From Fibrobacter sp. UWB11 (lineage in GTDB: Bacteria > Fibrobacterota > Fibrobacteria > Fibrobacterales > Fibrobacteraceae): a stretch of DNA of 64,000 bases. The DNA lies in NCBI RefSeq assembly GCF_900143015.1, contig NZ_FSRT01000003.1, forward strand, positions 62,001 to 126,000, read 5' to 3'. Below, piece after piece: positions 43,539-52,628 of this stretch; the stretch's first letter is position 1; each line of letters starts with the position of its first letter. The translations under genes were made by a program, and so were the position numbers. The notes below the pieces were generated by a model. It was not told the DNA's origin, ran no database searches, and saw nothing but the letters and a program-made list of their open reading frames with translations.

Positions 43539-44519
43539 ATGGGCCAGTCTCTCATTTCCATAATTGTTCCCATTTACAAAGTCGAGCCTTATTTGCATCG
43601 ATGCGTAGACAGCATCATTAATCAAACATATCAAGACCTTGAGATTATCTTGGTCGATGACGGATCTCCAGATAACTGCCCCCAAATTTGCGACGAGTAC
43701 CAGCAAAAAGATTCTAGAATCAAGGTCATTCACAAGCCAAATGGCGGCCTGTCCGATGCTAGAAACGCAGGGCTAGACATTGCCCAAGGCGAATACATCA
43801 TTTTCGTGGATTCGGATGATTTCATCCACCCTGAAATGGCTGCAGTTTTATTTGAACTGTTGCAAAAGAACGGTTCCGACATTGCCATTTGCAACTTCGT
43901 TCCATTTACACACGATGTAACAACATCAAACGAAGCCCCCGTTGTCGAAACGCTTTCCGGAGAAGAAGCCGCTTTACGACTTTATCAAAAAGAATATACA
44001 ACACAATCCGTTGTAGCTTGGGATAAGATTTACAAAAAGAGCGTCTTCAACAATCTTCGTTTTAAAGTAGGTAAATTCAACGAAGACGAATTCTTTTCAT
44101 ACAAAGCGATGCTTTCGTCATCGAAAATTACATATACGTCACAGGAACTATATTACTATTTCCTCCGCGATACCGGAATTTCAAAAGCCATCACAAATCC
44201 AAAATCGCTAGACGGACTTGAAGCAAAACAAGAGGCAATCGCCTATTACAGGGAAAATAAACACTTTGCTCTTTTGAGAGCAGCCGTCTCAAGCTTTTTA
44301 AATTTCACCGCCAAGAGATATTGTTTTGTGCACCATCAAAAGGGCAACCACAAAAATTTATTGGCAGAAATCAAAAAGCATCACTTCAAGGTTTTCAGCG
44401 AAAACAAATTCGTTCTGGACAAAAGACTAACTAGGCGAGCACAAGTATTCCAGTTCATGCCGTTATTATATTGGTTCTTTATAAAATACGATAAGTTCAG
44501 GCAGCAAATTCAAAAATAG
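43539..44519 (+). CDS. GT2 family glycosyltransferase
   Basis: The 326-residue protein has the GT2 GT-A fold: LISIIVPIYKVEPYLHRCVDSIINQTY, ILVDDGSPDNCPQICDEYQQ, NGGLSDARNAGLD and the metal-binding IFVDSDDFIHPEM. The later VVAWDKIYKKSVF and FNEDEFFSYKAM fit capsule GT2 enzymes. Membrane helices are absent. It is separated from the GT14 gene by 5 bp and from the next gene by 8 bp, so the three are co-transcribed. Confidence 0.92.
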   Translation: MGQSLISIIVPIYKVEPYLHRCVDSIINQTYQDLEIILVDDGSPDNCPQICDEYQQKDSRIKVIHKPNGGLSDARNAGLDIAQGEYIIFVDSDDFIHPEMAAVLFELLQKNGSDIAICNFVPFTHDVTTSNEAPVVETLSGEEAALRLYQKEYTTQSVVAWDKIYKKSVFNNLRFKVGKFNEDEFFSYKAMLSSSKITYTSQELYYYFLRDTGISKAITNPKSLDGLEAKQEAIAYYRENKHFALLRAAVSSFLNFTAKRYCFVHHQKGNHKNLLAEIKKHHFKVFSENKFVLDKRLTRRAQVFQFMPLLYWFFIKYDKFRQQIQK

Positions 44520-44527
44520 GGGTAATC

Positions 44528-45892
44528 ATGCTTGTTTTATCGTTATTCGCATATATTCTTTTTTTCGCCTTAGTCTTTTTGGTCATCAAGGGGAACCGGG
44601 AGCAGCAATTACTCTCTCTCATTCTTGTAAACATTCTCTTTTACATCAATATTGCATTAATTGCAAAACCAGAACTGACCCCCTTCCAGCTTATCCCCTA
44701 CATTTTTTTCGCAAAAGAAATTCTCTTTAACAGCAGCGAATTTAGAAGAACGTGCGCATCGTTTCCTGTAAAAACAGGTTTGTTAGTAATCTTTATCGCT
44801 TATTTCTTGACAACTTATTCAAATGGCGGTAACTCGCATGACTTCTACAGTTCTTTACGTTATTGTTTCGACAAATATATACCCATAATTGCAGTATTCA
44901 TCTGCGCGAAAGATATCGATGAAAAAATTTTGACAAAGCACTTGTTCTTCTTCTTCCTAATTTATTCCGGTTGCGGACTTCTTGAATATTTGTTAAACCA
45001 CAACTACATTCGAGAAATCATCGCAACAGCCTTCCCGTCCACAAAAAATACAGACATGTTCGGCCCCGCAGGAATTACGAAAGGATTATACTCTTCTAGC
45101 TGGAGACCGAGAATTTCTATTACAACAAAACATCCAACGGCTTTAGGAACACTGCTTAGCACCATGTTCCTATTCACCTTGGCTTATCTTAAAATAGCCC
45201 CGGAAAAGTTTGACATAAAGAAAGTAAAAATAGTCCTTGCAGTTTTGGCAGGAGCGGTGATATTATCAGGGTCGAGAACAGCGCTTGGTTGCATATTGTT
45301 AGGTTCTTTAATCTATTTCACAATGCAACTTTCACTTAAAAAAAGACTTTTTGCAATCATCTTTTATGGTTTTATCGCCCTTCAATTGTCTTCATTTGCC
45401 TTAGAATCATTTGAAGAAAAAGAAGGCGGAAGTTCTCTTTCTCTTAGGCAACAACAGCTTTTGTTTACGCTCATCGAATTTGCAGAAAGGCCAGTATTCG
45501 GCCATGGTCTTTACTTTACCAACCATACGATTTTAGCAAGCGATGACGATGGCAACAGAATGTATTACTCTAAGGAAGAAACAGAGGGGCTTGAATCCAT
45601 CGTCTTCTACACCCTCTTGGATATCGGTTTATTCGGAGCGCTCGCTTTACTGATATTCTATGGGCAAATGCTCTTTTACTTCTATAGACATCGGAAAGCA
45701 AACGAGCATTTGGCCACGCAAGGAATATTGCAAACATCAATGCTCATTGTGTTCCTAATCCTTTCGGGAGAAATCGGAAGAAATACCGAAATGAGCATCC
45801 TCTTTATCGGAACATCACTTGGACTGCTACAAAAATCTATTGAAAGTGATCAGCACGATCTCGTGATATCTTCAAGCGACGAAAACGAATAA
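44528..45892 (+). CDS. O-antigen ligase/Wzy-polymerase-like membrane protein
   Basis: The 454-residue protein has about 11-12 hydrophobic segments and a large loop between late helices containing RPVFGHGLYFTNHTIL, the general layout of Wzy polymerases and WaaL ligases (O-antigen ligase family). Earlier, ISITTKHPTALGTLLSTMFLF and ILSGSRTALGCILLGSLIYF match the conserved SRTA region of that family. It would join repeat units in the periplasm. Its 3' end overlaps that of the convergent lyase gene by 56 bp. Confidence 0.8.
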   Translation: MLVLSLFAYILFFALVFLVIKGNREQQLLSLILVNILFYINIALIAKPELTPFQLIPYIFFAKEILFNSSEFRRTCASFPVKTGLLVIFIAYFLTTYSNGGNSHDFYSSLRYCFDKYIPIIAVFICAKDIDEKILTKHLFFFFLIYSGCGLLEYLLNHNYIREIIATAFPSTKNTDMFGPAGITKGLYSSSWRPRISITTKHPTALGTLLSTMFLFTLAYLKIAPEKFDIKKVKIVLAVLAGAVILSGSRTALGCILLGSLIYFTMQLSLKKRLFAIIFYGFIALQLSSFALESFEEKEGGSSLSLRQQQLLFTLIEFAERPVFGHGLYFTNHTILASDDDGNRMYYSKEETEGLESIVFYTLLDIGLFGALALLIFYGQMLFYFYRHRKANEHLATQGILQTSMLIVFLILSGEIGRNTEMSILFIGTSLGLLQKSIESDQHDLVISSSDENE

Positions 45893-46607
45893 ACGAATCC
45901 CATCGAGGCGCATAATTATCGTCGTTTCCTCCATGGAATGTCGAGAAATAGAATTTGTCTATTTTCTGATCACGCCCATTTCTAAAGAGCATTGAATCTT
46001 CTTTCACGACCAGGCTATCATCAAACCACGTTTGAATATAGCCGTTTCTAGAATAATTATTTAGAGAATCAACATCATTCAGCCCAACATGCATTACAAT
46101 TTTATGCCACTGGCCTCTGGTGATTTTCTTCTGATCAAACTTACCATTTAAATCCCACTTGATGTTATCTGCATATTTCCCTTTCTGGGGGGCCGAATAA
46201 ACGTATTGCGTCAAGAAGCCGTCCTTCTTCCACATAATACGATTGCTCCAGCCATCGGCTTCTTTCGGCGTATTGCCACCGGTATAGCATTTTCCACCAC
46301 AAAATCCAGGCAGTTTTCCACCACTTCTAAAATCAAAATTCTTTTCGAAATAAACTTCGTACGAGCACCACAATTCTTCGGCACTATCCTTTTCAAGCGG
46401 AATCGTAAACTGCAACGCACAACCATTTTTTCTAGATGTGCCAAAACAACCTTTAGGGTACTTCAATCGAAGATAAGTGCCACTTGAATCAGGCACTAAT
46501 TCTGCCATTGAAGAATTCTCGATACTTGCAACAATGCCACCCACAACATCTGCAGGAATGGACAAATTTGAAAAAAAGAATTGCAAGAAAAGAGCTAGAT
46601 AGAGCAT
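45837..46607 (-). CDS. Secreted PL14-like polysaccharide lyase
   Basis: The ATG at 46607 follows GGAGGG by 7 nt; the first 20 residues are a signal peptide. The 256-residue protein shows CSYEVYFEKNFDF, FRSGGKLPGFCGGKC, a GWSNRIMWKKDG motif, GQWHKIVMHVGLND, NGYIQTWFDD and FYFSTFHGGNDDNYAP. These resemble the PL14 jelly-roll lyases that cut mannuronate or glucuronate polymers. Placed inside a synthesis locus it may trim or release the polymer. The gene overlaps the 3' ends of both the Wzy-like gene (45892) and the upstream glycosyltransferase (46595). The substrate is an inference. Confidence 0.65.
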   Translation of the reverse strand: MLYLALFLQFFFSNLSIPADVVGGIVASIENSSMAELVPDSSGTYLRLKYPKGCFGTSRKNGCALQFTIPLEKDSAEELWCSYEVYFEKNFDFRSGGKLPGFCGGKCYTGGNTPKEADGWSNRIMWKKDGFLTQYVYSAPQKGKYADNIKWDLNGKFDQKKITRGQWHKIVMHVGLNDVDSLNNYSRNGYIQTWFDDSLVVKEDSMLFRNGRDQKIDKFYFSTFHGGNDDNYAPRWDSFIRFRRLKISRDRADHFQ

Positions 46608-47719
46608 AGCATTTCCCTCCACATCGGCAAAACGTTTTCTATGTCAAACCGACTAGATAACTCCAAGCAATTCAAAGCAACGTTCGCTCTCATGTTATCA
46701 TCTTTCATTAAATCTAACATCTTTTGAGCATACATCTTTAAATTTCCATAAGGAATCAAGAAGCCATTTTCTCCATCGAATATAATATCCTTGATAGATG
46801 CATAGCTATCAAACGCCAAAGGAACAACTCCAAATTGCTGAGATTCCGTAAGAGTCAACCCCCAGCCTTCAAACGACGATGTCATCATAGACATCGCAGC
46901 CGTTTCATAAAATGGTCGCGGATTTTGTTTCCCCATAAATTGGACATTCTTCAAATTCATTCTTGCAGCAAGCTTTTTATAGTCCTGCAAATTTTCGCCA
47001 TCACCGATAATTTTCAATGTCCAAGTTTCTGCAATCTTGCTTTTCTCCACTTCTCGCCATATTTTCAAAGCTAGAGAAATTCTTTTTTGAGGCTCCTTCA
47101 TTCTCGAAACAATCAGCACTTCATTCTTTTTCTGAGCTATAATCGATTTGTCATTTCGCACGTCAAATGACAATATATTCGGGATAGCAGTTATCTTATC
47201 CGAAGATACATGAAGATTTTTCTGGAAGAAGGGGGCAAACGAATTCGAAAGCAATAAAATTTTAGACACCCTCGGGATTATCTTACCCCAACGAGCATGA
47301 AAGCGTTTCAATTCTTTCCAATAAAAAATAGGGAAAAAAGCCATCCTGACAAAGCGCTTTATTTCATCACTAACAGAACCGAACGTTTTCGTGGAAGCCA
47401 CGCGCCAGGACTTGACGAATGTAGGCGGCGCAGTATGCCATGCGACAATGTACGGAATATTTTTCGCCTTGTTGCTCAGATATCGACTCACAACACAATC
47501 ACAAGCAAGTTGCTGTACAACAACATCAATGGACTTGTCTAAAAAGAATCGTTCTACATCAACAGTTTTACCTTCAAACAAAGTTTCGGTTCCTGTATCC
47601 TGCAAATAGAACGATTGTATTCCATATTTCAAAAGCCCCCGCATAACAGAAACCGTTACGCGTTCTACGCCACCAGCCATCGCATCTAAAGGATTATTAA
47701 AAACAAACAGGACATTCAT
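46595..47719 (-). CDS. GT4 family glycosyltransferase
   Basis: The ATG at 47719 follows the neighbour's stop almost directly. The 374-residue protein begins NVLFVFNNPLDAMAGGVERV, the N-terminal Rossmann entry of GT-B enzymes, and has NEVLIVSRMKEPQKRISLAL, GDGENLQDYKKLAARM and SSFEGWGLTLTESQQFGVVPLA, the GT4 nucleotide-sugar motif with its glutamates. Acceptor and donor are unknown. It is one of four consecutive minus-strand transferase genes. Confidence 0.88.
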   Translation of the reverse strand: MNVLFVFNNPLDAMAGGVERVTVSVMRGLLKYGIQSFYLQDTGTETLFEGKTVDVERFFLDKSIDVVVQQLACDCVVSRYLSNKAKNIPYIVAWHTAPPTFVKSWRVASTKTFGSVSDEIKRFVRMAFFPIFYWKELKRFHARWGKIIPRVSKILLLSNSFAPFFQKNLHVSSDKITAIPNILSFDVRNDKSIIAQKKNEVLIVSRMKEPQKRISLALKIWREVEKSKIAETWTLKIIGDGENLQDYKKLAARMNLKNVQFMGKQNPRPFYETAAMSMMTSSFEGWGLTLTESQQFGVVPLAFDSYASIKDIIFDGENGFLIPYGNLKMYAQKMLDLMKDDNMRANVALNCLELSSRFDIENVLPMWREMLCSI

Positions 47720-47720
47720 T

Positions 47721-48944
47721 TTAAAGTTCCTTAATTGCATTGAAATTTCTCAAGCAATTCTGCGTATCATTATACAAAAAGAACGACTTCATCCGTTCCA
47801 TATACTGATCCGACATTCTGCAATCTTGGCTTAACATAGATTCCACATGCACGACGACATCATCCAAGGATTTTGCGACCGGGCCGAAAGCATCCTGATC
47901 CGGATCAAAATAGCCTTTTCCCTGGTGTCCGCTTTGATATGCTTCACGGTCAAACTGGTACAACAGAATAGGCTTTTGCATATATGCAAAATCAAACTGT
48001 ACACTTGAATAATCCGTAATCATCATGTCACATTCAATCATCAACTTTTGTACATCATAATTCTCAAATGATGCAGCAATCACATTCTTTTCAGGAATTA
48101 TGAACAAATGCAAGAATTTTTGCATTTCGAAGTGAGGATAGAAAATCAGTTCATAGCCATATTGGTCCAGCAAACTTAGCAAACGTTCACTATTCAATAG
48201 CGAATTAAACGATTTAAAATAATCCGTTTTTTCAAAATCTTCTGCCGTACATTTCGATAAATAATGTCTCCAGGTCGGCATCAGCAGTATTTTTTTTGTT
48301 TTTTGATGAGTCAACGGAAGAGCGTCATACCTAGCAAAACCTAAAGATTTCACACATTGTGCAGGATGACCAAATCTTTCAATGACAAATTGTTCTTCCC
48401 TTTTCGAGACCGTGACAAAGAGGTCAAACCGAACCTTATCTCGGTGCAACCAAGGTCCATCTGCTTGAGTCACGCCATGCTGAAGGAACACGTATTTTCC
48501 TTTTACAAATAACTTCTTCAAGAAAGAAACATGATCCATTCGCAAAAAGAGATTTCTTTCAGGCGCCCCACCAAATATATGCGCACTCACTTTTTTCTTT
48601 GCGACCAGATAGCATAAATAATGTTGCCAAGACCCATGATAAACAATTCGGCCAACATCCTGAACATTTTTTAAATCAGGCGAATCTTTTGTAATAATAT
48701 AGACCGCATTAACATCAGGGCACTTCTTACAAACATAACGGAACAGATGCATTGCATTATCTCTAGCATCGTTTCCACGTTCTGCAAAGACCCATAAATC
48801 TTTATACTTCCTGTTTTTCCCAATAAAAACAAGAAGTATCTTGGCTATACAGCATTTAGCAAATATTCCTAACCACTTTATATATTTTCTCAAGCCGTTT
48901 TTTTTGACAAACGAAAGAAAGGTTTCTTTTTTCATATTAGGCAT
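47721..48944 (-). CDS. CDP-glycerol glycerophosphotransferase-like (TagF/TagB family)
   Basis: The 407-residue protein has the PF04464 signatures: KYVFLQHGVTQADGPWLHRD, ILLMPTWRHYLS, FYPHFEMQKFL and IECDMMITDYSSVQFDFAYMQKPILLYQFD. These enzymes transfer glycerol- or ribitol-phosphate from CDP-alditols, as in teichoic acid and in some Gram-negative capsules. No CDP-glycerol synthesis gene is visible nearby, so the donor may come from elsewhere. The ATG at 48944 overlaps the stop region of the upstream gene, with no clear ribosome binding site. Confidence 0.85.
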   Translation of the reverse strand: MPNMKKETFLSFVKKNGLRKYIKWLGIFAKCCIAKILLVFIGKNRKYKDLWVFAERGNDARDNAMHLFRYVCKKCPDVNAVYIITKDSPDLKNVQDVGRIVYHGSWQHYLCYLVAKKKVSAHIFGGAPERNLFLRMDHVSFLKKLFVKGKYVFLQHGVTQADGPWLHRDKVRFDLFVTVSKREEQFVIERFGHPAQCVKSLGFARYDALPLTHQKTKKILLMPTWRHYLSKCTAEDFEKTDYFKSFNSLLNSERLLSLLDQYGYELIFYPHFEMQKFLHLFIIPEKNVIAASFENYDVQKLMIECDMMITDYSSVQFDFAYMQKPILLYQFDREAYQSGHQGKGYFDPDQDAFGPVAKSLDDVVVHVESMLSQDCRMSDQYMERMKSFFLYNDTQNCLRNFNAIKEL

Positions 48945-48946
48945 TG

Positions 48947-50014
48947 CTAGAAGTGATACAAAGAAATCCAAGACTTTTTATAATTTTTCCAAGACCGTTT
49001 CTCGATATAGTCAAAAGCATTCTGTTCCTTTATGCGAAGCTTACCATCAGCGAAATCTTCTTTCACTTGTTTAAACACGCTTATAAGGGAATCTTCATGC
49101 GACTGGGCAGAATCATAATCATACGAATACACAGCATCCGTAGATTTTAAAACATCGCGAATGCATCCAATTTCCGGGCATATCATTGTTTTGCCATAGG
49201 AAAAAGCCATCCACAACGTACCTGAATTCAAAGTGCATCGTTTATCATACGGAGCAACCAGCAAGAGCGATTGGGTCAAATAGGCTTCCATCTGGTCAAC
49301 CGGAATAAAATTAAAGTCCAAAATGATATTTTCATTTCCCTGAGTAGCTTGTTCAATCTTATTCCTATACGATAAATCACGGCAAGATCCACAAACGAGC
49401 AGCACAAAATCACTTTGTCCAATATTTGACTGTTCAAATGCACGAACTAGAACATCAATATTCTTGTAGGGATCAATTTTTCCACAAAATAACACAATCT
49501 TCTTTGATTCTGCTATTCCATATTTTTCCCTAATATTCAAATCCGATTTAGGATAATTCTGTATATAATCCCCATGCGGAATACAGACAACTTTATTCCT
49601 GTATTTTTCTAAAGCAGGGATTTCATCAAACGTTGCATCACATAAAATATGAATACGGGTGCTCCATTTCAGCAACGATCTCATCATTATTCTAGAAAAA
49701 GACTTTCCTAGTTCCTGCCCATGGACTTCCTTGTTATGGATTGTCCAAATAATAGGCTTTCCTCGCAACCTAAAATAAATCAAGGTAGCAAAGCGAAAAA
49801 TAAAGTTCATCCAAACTTTAATCCGGCTTTTGCCACGAATATTTTCTAACCAATTTAGATGGACAACATCATAAAAGAAAAGGCTACCCCATTTTCGTTT
49901 TATGGCTTCATTAACACCAACAACGGTGTATTCGTCGGAAATAACACTAGTTATATTCCCCAAATAACTATTCTGAGGAGTCTCTTTTTGCGGAAAAACT
50001 AGAATTCTAATCAT
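48947..50014 (-). CDS. GT4-like glycosyltransferase
   Basis: The 355-residue protein shows a GT-B layout: IIWTIHNKEVHGQE, VCIPHGDYIQNYP, IVLFCGKIDPYKNIDVLVRAFE, LLVCGSC and a late APYDKRCTLNSGTLWMAFSYGKTMICP, where the usual glutamate motif of GT4 is replaced by a shorter SGTLWMAF pattern. It is therefore a divergent member, similar to GumH-type and fungal-like enzymes in that region. It ends 3 bp before the next gene's start. Substrates are unknown. Confidence 0.8.
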   Translation of the reverse strand: MIRILVFPQKETPQNSYLGNITSVISDEYTVVGVNEAIKRKWGSLFFYDVVHLNWLENIRGKSRIKVWMNFIFRFATLIYFRLRGKPIIWTIHNKEVHGQELGKSFSRIMMRSLLKWSTRIHILCDATFDEIPALEKYRNKVVCIPHGDYIQNYPKSDLNIREKYGIAESKKIVLFCGKIDPYKNIDVLVRAFEQSNIGQSDFVLLVCGSCRDLSYRNKIEQATQGNENIILDFNFIPVDQMEAYLTQSLLLVAPYDKRCTLNSGTLWMAFSYGKTMICPEIGCIRDVLKSTDAVYSYDYDSAQSHEDSLISVFKQVKEDFADGKLRIKEQNAFDYIEKRSWKNYKKSWISLYHF

Positions 50015-50073
50015 CAACCAATAATAGACCGGATCTCATTTATCAATTGTTCTGAAGCAAAGACAGTTCCTTT

Positions 50074-51285
50074 TTACAGTCCAAGTAACTTCTTGTACGC
50101 GCTAATCAGCTTCGGTTTTTCGTAATCCCAACATAGTTCGTTTTGCACACGCTTGCGACCAAAGGCGCCCATTTCCGCCGCCTTTTCAGGATTGTCCAAA
50201 AGCCATAGGATTTTTTCGGCAAAGTCATCTGTATCGGTATTCTTTGCATAGAGCGAAGCTTCCTGTGCAGAGAACTTACCTTCCTTGAGCGTAAACTGCA
50301 CAATCGGCTTTCCGAACGCCATATATTCCATGATTTTGTTCATGGTGGACTTGTCATTCATTTCAGAAGGCAAATCCGGATTGACGCACACATCAGCCGT
50401 GTTCATCACATCGGCCAAGAATTCGTCACTCACGCGACCAGGGAATTCCACATAATCGGTAAGCGCCATCGTCTTGTTCAATTCGCGAAGTTCTTCCAAA
50501 GAAGGTCCCCCGCCCATAATGCAAAAGCGGATGTCCTTGCGGCCCTTCTTGTTCACGATGTAATCGACAGACTTGAGCAAAAGATCAATGCCTTCCTGCT
50601 TGCCCATCACGCCGATATAGCCAATCAGATACTTAAAGCCTTTCTTAACTTCCGGCTTGGCGGGGCCAATTTTCAACTTCGAGAGGTTTGGACCGCTGCG
50701 CACAATCGTCACATCCTCTTCGCGTTTTTTGCCACGGCGCATCGCAATTTCCTTATACGATTCATTCGTGACAATGGCATGCTTTGCAAAAAAGTACGTA
50801 AGGCGTTCCACCAGAATCATCGCGCGGTAGCCCAAGCCTTTCTTGCCAAATTTTGCAATCCAGAGTTCCGGATTAATATCGTGGTGGTCAAAAAGGAACC
50901 TGCAACGCGTAAATGTAAAGAACAAGAACGCCGCTATAAAAATCAAGTCAGGCGGATTGCAAGCATGAATCACATCCTGTACGCCCTGCTTTCTAAACAC
51001 CTTGAACAAGAGACGAGTCTCATGATAAAGTGCACAGAAATATTCCTTGAAATAATCAAGCGAACGCTTTGCTTCTGGCAACGGATGGCGATAAATTTTG
51101 ATACCATCAAGTTCCTCATATTCCTGAGGATACTTCTTTGTCTTCGGGCAAATTACGGTTACTTCGGCACCTGCTTCATGCAAAGATGTCGCTTCCTGCC
51201 AAACACGGCGGTCAAAAGGGACCGGGAGATTTTCAACGACAATGCAAACTTTCTTTCCCGAAAGTTCCTTCAAAGACTGTTCCAT
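50074..51285 (-). CDS. GT4 family glycosyltransferase (WbuB-like)
   Basis: The ATG at 51285 is chosen; a TTG at 51300 would overlap the upstream gene. The 403-residue protein begins KVCIVVENLPVPFDRRVWQEATSLHEAGAEVTVICP and has FDHHDINPELWIAKFG, LIGYIGVMGKQEGIDLLLKSV, MGGGPSLEEL and NDKSTMNKIMEYMAFGKPIVQF. These are characteristic of a group of bacterial GT4 enzymes of the WbuB type that act early in capsule or O-antigen assembly. The gap to the AlgD-like gene is 5 bp. Confidence 0.87.
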   Translation of the reverse strand: MEQSLKELSGKKVCIVVENLPVPFDRRVWQEATSLHEAGAEVTVICPKTKKYPQEYEELDGIKIYRHPLPEAKRSLDYFKEYFCALYHETRLLFKVFRKQGVQDVIHACNPPDLIFIAAFLFFTFTRCRFLFDHHDINPELWIAKFGKKGLGYRAMILVERLTYFFAKHAIVTNESYKEIAMRRGKKREEDVTIVRSGPNLSKLKIGPAKPEVKKGFKYLIGYIGVMGKQEGIDLLLKSVDYIVNKKGRKDIRFCIMGGGPSLEELRELNKTMALTDYVEFPGRVSDEFLADVMNTADVCVNPDLPSEMNDKSTMNKIMEYMAFGKPIVQFTLKEGKFSAQEASLYAKNTDTDDFAEKILWLLDNPEKAAEMGAFGRKRVQNELCWDYEKPKLISAYKKLLGL

Positions 51286-51290
51286 AGAAT

Positions 51291-52604
51291 TTACCAGCAA
51301 AAACCTTCGTAATTAGAAAGCGTTTCTACAGACGGATCCTTCAAGCGAACGAGATCCAAGAAATGAACTTCAGGTTTCTTACGAATCAGTTCCGAGATCT
51401 CAGGATTTCGAACGGTAATAATGACAAGTGAATTATTTTTCACAACATCTTCAACTTCATTCACAAGAAGCGGAAGCAGGTGCGGAATACGCTTATTCAA
51501 TTCACGCAGGTTTGTTTCTTTTTCGCGAGCGATATTCAAATAGCGGTCATAGATGCTCAACGAGCAACCCTTGCCCAAGACGCCTTCGGCCAAACGAATT
51601 GCGGCCGAATTACGCAAGTCATCCGTTCCCGCCTTAAAAGTAAGCCCAACAATGCCCACAGAACGCACGCCTATTTCTTGCACGCGGTCTAGCACTCGGC
51701 GAATGTGCATGTTATTGCTGTTTTCAATCGACGAAAGAACAGGAACTTCGACCTGATGAGATTCGGCCAAGAAATTCAAACCACGCAAATCCTTAGGAAG
51801 GCAAGAGCCGCCGTAAGCGAATCCCGGTTTAAAGTAATACGGCGAAATGTTCAGCTGGGTATCCTTGCAGAACAAGTTCATAACACTATGGCTATCGATA
51901 TCGAGCTTTTTACAAATTGCGCCTATTTCGTTTCCAAATGTAACCTTCAAGGCATGGTATGAATTATTGACAAACTTGATAATTTCGGCAACTTTCGGCT
52001 CGACTTCTACAATTTCACTACCCAAAGGAGCGTAAAGATTTCTAAGAGCATCAAGGGCTCGACGACATTCGCACCCAATAACAGTCAACGGAGGATTCAA
52101 ATAATCGGCAACAGCCATACCCTCACGGAGAAACTCTGGATTCGAGGCCACAGCAAAATTGATTCCTTCACGTTTTCCCGAAACCTTTTCAATCAATTCC
52201 GCAGCAGCAGCATTCGTTCCAGGAGGCACGGTACTACGAATAACGACGATATGGAATGTCGACTTAGAACGAATAGCTTCGGCAATCGAACGCACAGCAG
52301 ACATCAAATATGTTGTATCAAGGCGTCCGTCTGGAGCATTAGGTGTACCGACACAAAGGAACGATACATCCGTTTTTGCAACCGCCTCAACAGCTGAAGA
52401 TGTAGCCGAAATAAGTCCGGCCTTATAGCCATCCTGCAAAACTTCATCAATATCCCTTTCGACAATTGTCGGAAGTCCGGCAGCAATTCGATTTACCTTA
52501 TTAACATCGACATCGCAGCCAATCATTCGATGACCTAGCTTTGCAAGGCAGGCGATTCCAACACAACCGACATACCCTAATCCAAATACACTAATAGAAG
52601 CCAT
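51291..52604 (-). CDS. AlgD-like UDP-glucose/GDP-mannose dehydrogenase
   Basis: The 437-residue NAD-dependent dehydrogenase opens ISVFGLGYVGCVGIACLAKLGH and has FLCVGTPNAPDGRLDTTYL, SNPEFLREGMAVADY, Cys-268 in GFAYGGSCLPKD, and LTFKAGTDDLRNS. It oxidises a nucleotide hexose to the uronic acid in two steps. Many positions, the exact placement of Cys-268, and the ending EGFCW recall Pseudomonas AlgD (ending EGICW), which makes GDP-mannuronate for alginate. UDP-glucose as substrate remains possible. It is followed by a second, quite different dehydrogenase of the same superfamily on the same strand. Confidence 0.8.
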   Translation of the reverse strand: MASISVFGLGYVGCVGIACLAKLGHRMIGCDVDVNKVNRIAAGLPTIVERDIDEVLQDGYKAGLISATSSAVEAVAKTDVSFLCVGTPNAPDGRLDTTYLMSAVRSIAEAIRSKSTFHIVVIRSTVPPGTNAAAAELIEKVSGKREGINFAVASNPEFLREGMAVADYLNPPLTVIGCECRRALDALRNLYAPLGSEIVEVEPKVAEIIKFVNNSYHALKVTFGNEIGAICKKLDIDSHSVMNLFCKDTQLNISPYYFKPGFAYGGSCLPKDLRGLNFLAESHQVEVPVLSSIENSNNMHIRRVLDRVQEIGVRSVGIVGLTFKAGTDDLRNSAAIRLAEGVLGKGCSLSIYDRYLNIAREKETNLRELNKRIPHLLPLLVNEVEDVVKNNSLVIITVRNPEISELIRKKPEVHFLDLVRLKDPSVETLSNYEGFCW

Positions 52605-52628
52605 AATATTTATCTCTTAGTAAAATTT

